DNA of 64,000 bases from Antilocapra americana (Eukaryota; Chordata; Mammalia; Artiodactyla; Antilocapridae). This document shows positions 61,736 through 64,000 of the stretch, in pieces. The notes under the pieces are model-generated. The model made no database searches. It had not been told where the DNA came from and worked only from the letters and a program-made list of their open reading frames with translations. How positions within the stretch are numbered: the stretch's first letter is position 1; every line of letters starts with the position of its first letter. The stretch spans positions 4,373,987 to 4,437,986 of the forward strand of contig ML664159.1 in the NCBI GenBank assembly GCA_007570785.1, read 5' to 3'. The position numbers were made by a program, and so were the translations under genes.

Positions 61736-61905
61736 ACCAGTGCTTCCCAAGCCTGGCATACCTCAGAGTCACCTGAGAGTAATTTTTAAAATATGTCAAC
61801 TCCAAGCACTTTATATTTTTTCTGAATTTTGAGAAAGTCAAACTGAGAGCCTGTATATTTTCTTAAAGTTTCCCGAGTGCTTCTGATTTTTAACCAGCAC
61901 TGCTG
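61736..61905. mobile_element. MER5-like hAT DNA transposon relic
   Basis: Starts with accagtgcttcccaagcctg and ends with gatttttaaccagcactgc, with a tcagagtcacctgagag interior, as in MER5A. Confidence 0.6.
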
Positions 61906-62376
61906 CACAAACAAGCATTTGGACACAACAGCTCTATGCAGTTGAACTAACTAGTCACAATCATGATTTACCACCTACAAGAATGGATAGATAGTCACGT
62001 GTTCATATTTAGTCATATTTCTTTTTAACTAGCTACTGATTATTTAAATATTCAATGGCACAAGTTTGAAAGTGCCAAAATTTCTAAGTTTTTTTTAAAA
62101 ATTTCCAACAAAACTTACAGAATGAATGTCAGTAATTTGGAGGAAAACCCAGAGACAATAGTGGAGCACCCTCTTAAGAAAGGCTGCCTCACAGATATCC
62201 CTGATGGCACAGAGCACATTATTTTAAGCAAACATATAGGCATCTACAATTCTTAAGTTGAAAAGTTCAGAAAAGTTATGTTTTGAATATGGAAAAGTTT
62301 TGAGAATACCCTAGCCAGTTTGTTTCTCTTTGTCTTTTTGTGCATGTGCAAGAGTCATAGATAATTCTTTTAATAA

Positions 62377-62633
62377 ATTTATTTATTTTAATTGCAGGCT
62401 AATTACTTTACAATATTGTAGTGGTTTTTGCCATACACTGACATGAATCGGCCATGGGTGTACATGTGTCCCCCAGCCTGAACCCTCCCTCCAAACTCCT
62501 CCCCATCCCATCCCTCAGATCATCCCAGTGCACCGGCCCTGAGTGCCCTGTCTCGTGCATCAAACCTGGACTGGCAATCTATTTCACATATGGTAATATA
62601 CATGTTTCAATGCTATTTTCAATCTAAAAGAGC
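62377..62633 (-). mobile_element. ruminant L1 3' end, antisense
   Basis: A 257-base 3' end of an L1_BT-type element (tttacaatattgtagtggtt, then gacatgaatcggccatgggt). The TSD tcttttaataa lies at 62366-62376 and 62634-62644. Confidence 0.93.
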
Positions 62634-62644
62634 TCTTTTAATAA

Positions 62645-64000
62645 GTAGAGACAAAGAATTCTAAGTGCTAAGAAAGCATCGTGCTGGACATGATGGACAG
62701 CTTTTTCTTTCTTACTGAGGTATAAGAGAATTGTGTATTATAATCAATGATATCTTAGATTTGATGAAATGTATTAGTACCTGTATCACATTATTTTATT
62801 GTATGGTTTTATCACATAATTCCTCTGTTGTGACCTGAAATGGTCAGCTCAGCAGTACTTGGTGATGGTGACTAACACAGCCTATTTCTCAGCCCATGCT
62901 GAGCATGTTGGAAATTGTAGACATTAAAGAGGAGTTGCTTAAGTATGATATATTAGAGTGTATTAAGATGTTATTTGAAACTTTAGTACCTCTAGTAAAC
63001 TATCTGTTATAGAAATAGAATTCCCTGATAATTTTGAAACTAAAATTAATTTTGTTTTTGACAGGTGAAAGAGTCCATTCCCACATTAACCTCTACTGCT
63101 AAATGAGTAGTTTATTTCTAACTAAGTTAAGTCGGGAGATGAGTCTCTTTGTTTAACACTTCTTAAAGTAAAAGTTAACATTCTACCTTTATCTAATTGC
63201 TATCAAAGACATTAGCCTACTTGGCTCTAGCATGATTCGATTGCATGAGGTCATGCAGCCTAGCTGTAATAACTTAAAGTGCTTCACTTGGTGATAAGAA
63301 AATATATTAAAATGCTCTCAGGTTCATTAGTTATTGCCTAAGGTCATGCTTTATGGTCTGTCCATTTACTAAAGTTAGTTGAAATAGCACTGACCTGAAC
63401 TCACATTTTTGTCTTTCGATATAAGAAACATTAAATTTTAAGAAATGGTGTATTTTAATCCACTTAAAGAAAAATTATTTGTTTTTACTTTTACGACTTG
63501 TAGAGGAGTTGGAAATATATTTAATGATATCTTGTCACTAGAATATACTTAAAACCTTTAACAACAACAGCAACAAAAACGGCTGTATAAATGAGTGGCT
63601 TTGATTTAATTTCATTTTTACTATGATTTGAAATCCTTCTCTATACTGTCATAAATAACCAAATGAGAGCAGGTCCCTCCAAGTCCACCCTTTGTGTCCC
63701 TTATGACCATGTGCTGCTTCATTAGGCTGGCTTAACCACCTGGTGTGGAATCTTTGGTCTCAGGAGACTCTCTCAACATCTGGCATTAGCTATAATCTTT
63801 GTATATGTATGCTTACTCTTTTTATTGACATTTTATAAGAAAAAAGAATGTGGGACAAATTAGGAAGATGTATAGAACAATATAAAATAAACCTGTAGTG
63901 TATCTATGATACCATAATATTTTATAGTATATAGAAGAAACAAAGCAATAGAAGATCAGTAACTATGTAAAGTTAATTTAGAACTTAGCATGATATATGT
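62645..64000. other. unique stretch to window end
   Basis: AT-rich, with no recognised repeat or supportable exon. Confidence 0.5.

Noticed and set aside
1..64000. Endogenous retrovirus LTRs, phage or bacterial mobile systems
   Set aside because: No paired LTRs, primer-binding sites, gag/pol/env relics or prokaryotic gene organisation were seen.

Overview
This window is mammalian nuclear DNA from a ruminant, most likely a bovid. The repeats show it: many copies of Bov-tA (tRNA-headed) and Bov-A2 SINEs, many pieces of the RTE-type LINE BovB, 3' ends of the young ruminant L1 (L1_BT type), and tRNA-derived CHR-type SINEs of whales and even-toed ungulates. The species cannot be fixed further. 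The DNA is AT-rich. It holds no bacterial-style genes, operons, CRISPR arrays, rRNA or functional tRNA genes.

The best candidate for host coding sequence is one 69-base exon on the + strand (24188-24256). It has a pyrimidine-rich acceptor, a good GTAAAG donor and one open frame encoding a Lys/Glu/Ala-rich peptide. If it is real, the window, or much of it, is intron of a gene I cannot name. Nearly all longer open frames lie inside transposable elements, on one strand or the other, and are not genes.

Layout: 1-6.8 kb holds three recent Bov-tA copies with clear target-site duplications (TSDs), old L2 and MIR relics and a candidate CTCF site (2702-2715). 6.8-7.8 kb is a truncated BovB with a Bov-tA at its 3' end. 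7.8-12.4 kb is repeat-poor. 12.47-14.63 kb is a 2.2 kb BovB with a decayed reverse transcriptase. 16.4-19.4 kb is a BovB inserted antisense into an older BovB. 20-22 kb is an old L2 with a CHR SINE inside. 22.3-25 kb is repeat-poor and contains the exon. 26-31 kb holds L1_BT ends, a MIR split by Bov-A2, and SINEs. 32-33.9 kb holds MIRs and a sense ancient L1 ORF1 region. 33.9-41.6 kb is a long antisense ancient L1 split by a CHR SINE, a Bov-tA, a 3.1 kb BovB with a 5' inversion, and a small BovB. 43.5-44.7 kb is BovB split by L1. 47-50.3 kb holds old L1, L2, and L1_BT split by BovB. 52-55.3 kb holds SINEs and a BovB split by a short L1 insertion. 55.3-64 kb is mostly unique, with scattered L2, MIR, MER5-like and L1 relics.

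BovB pieces add up, by my hand-drawn boundaries, to about 12.8 kb, roughly a fifth of the window. I did not find a previously undescribed biological system. The points most worth a second look are the isolated exon, the twin-primed BovB, long inverted BovB pairs that could form dsRNA, the CTCF-like motif, and two pairs of short diverged direct repeats that no repeat family I recognise explains. Family names come from memory of consensus sequences, and boundaries are hand-read, accurate to a few bases only where a TSD is stated.
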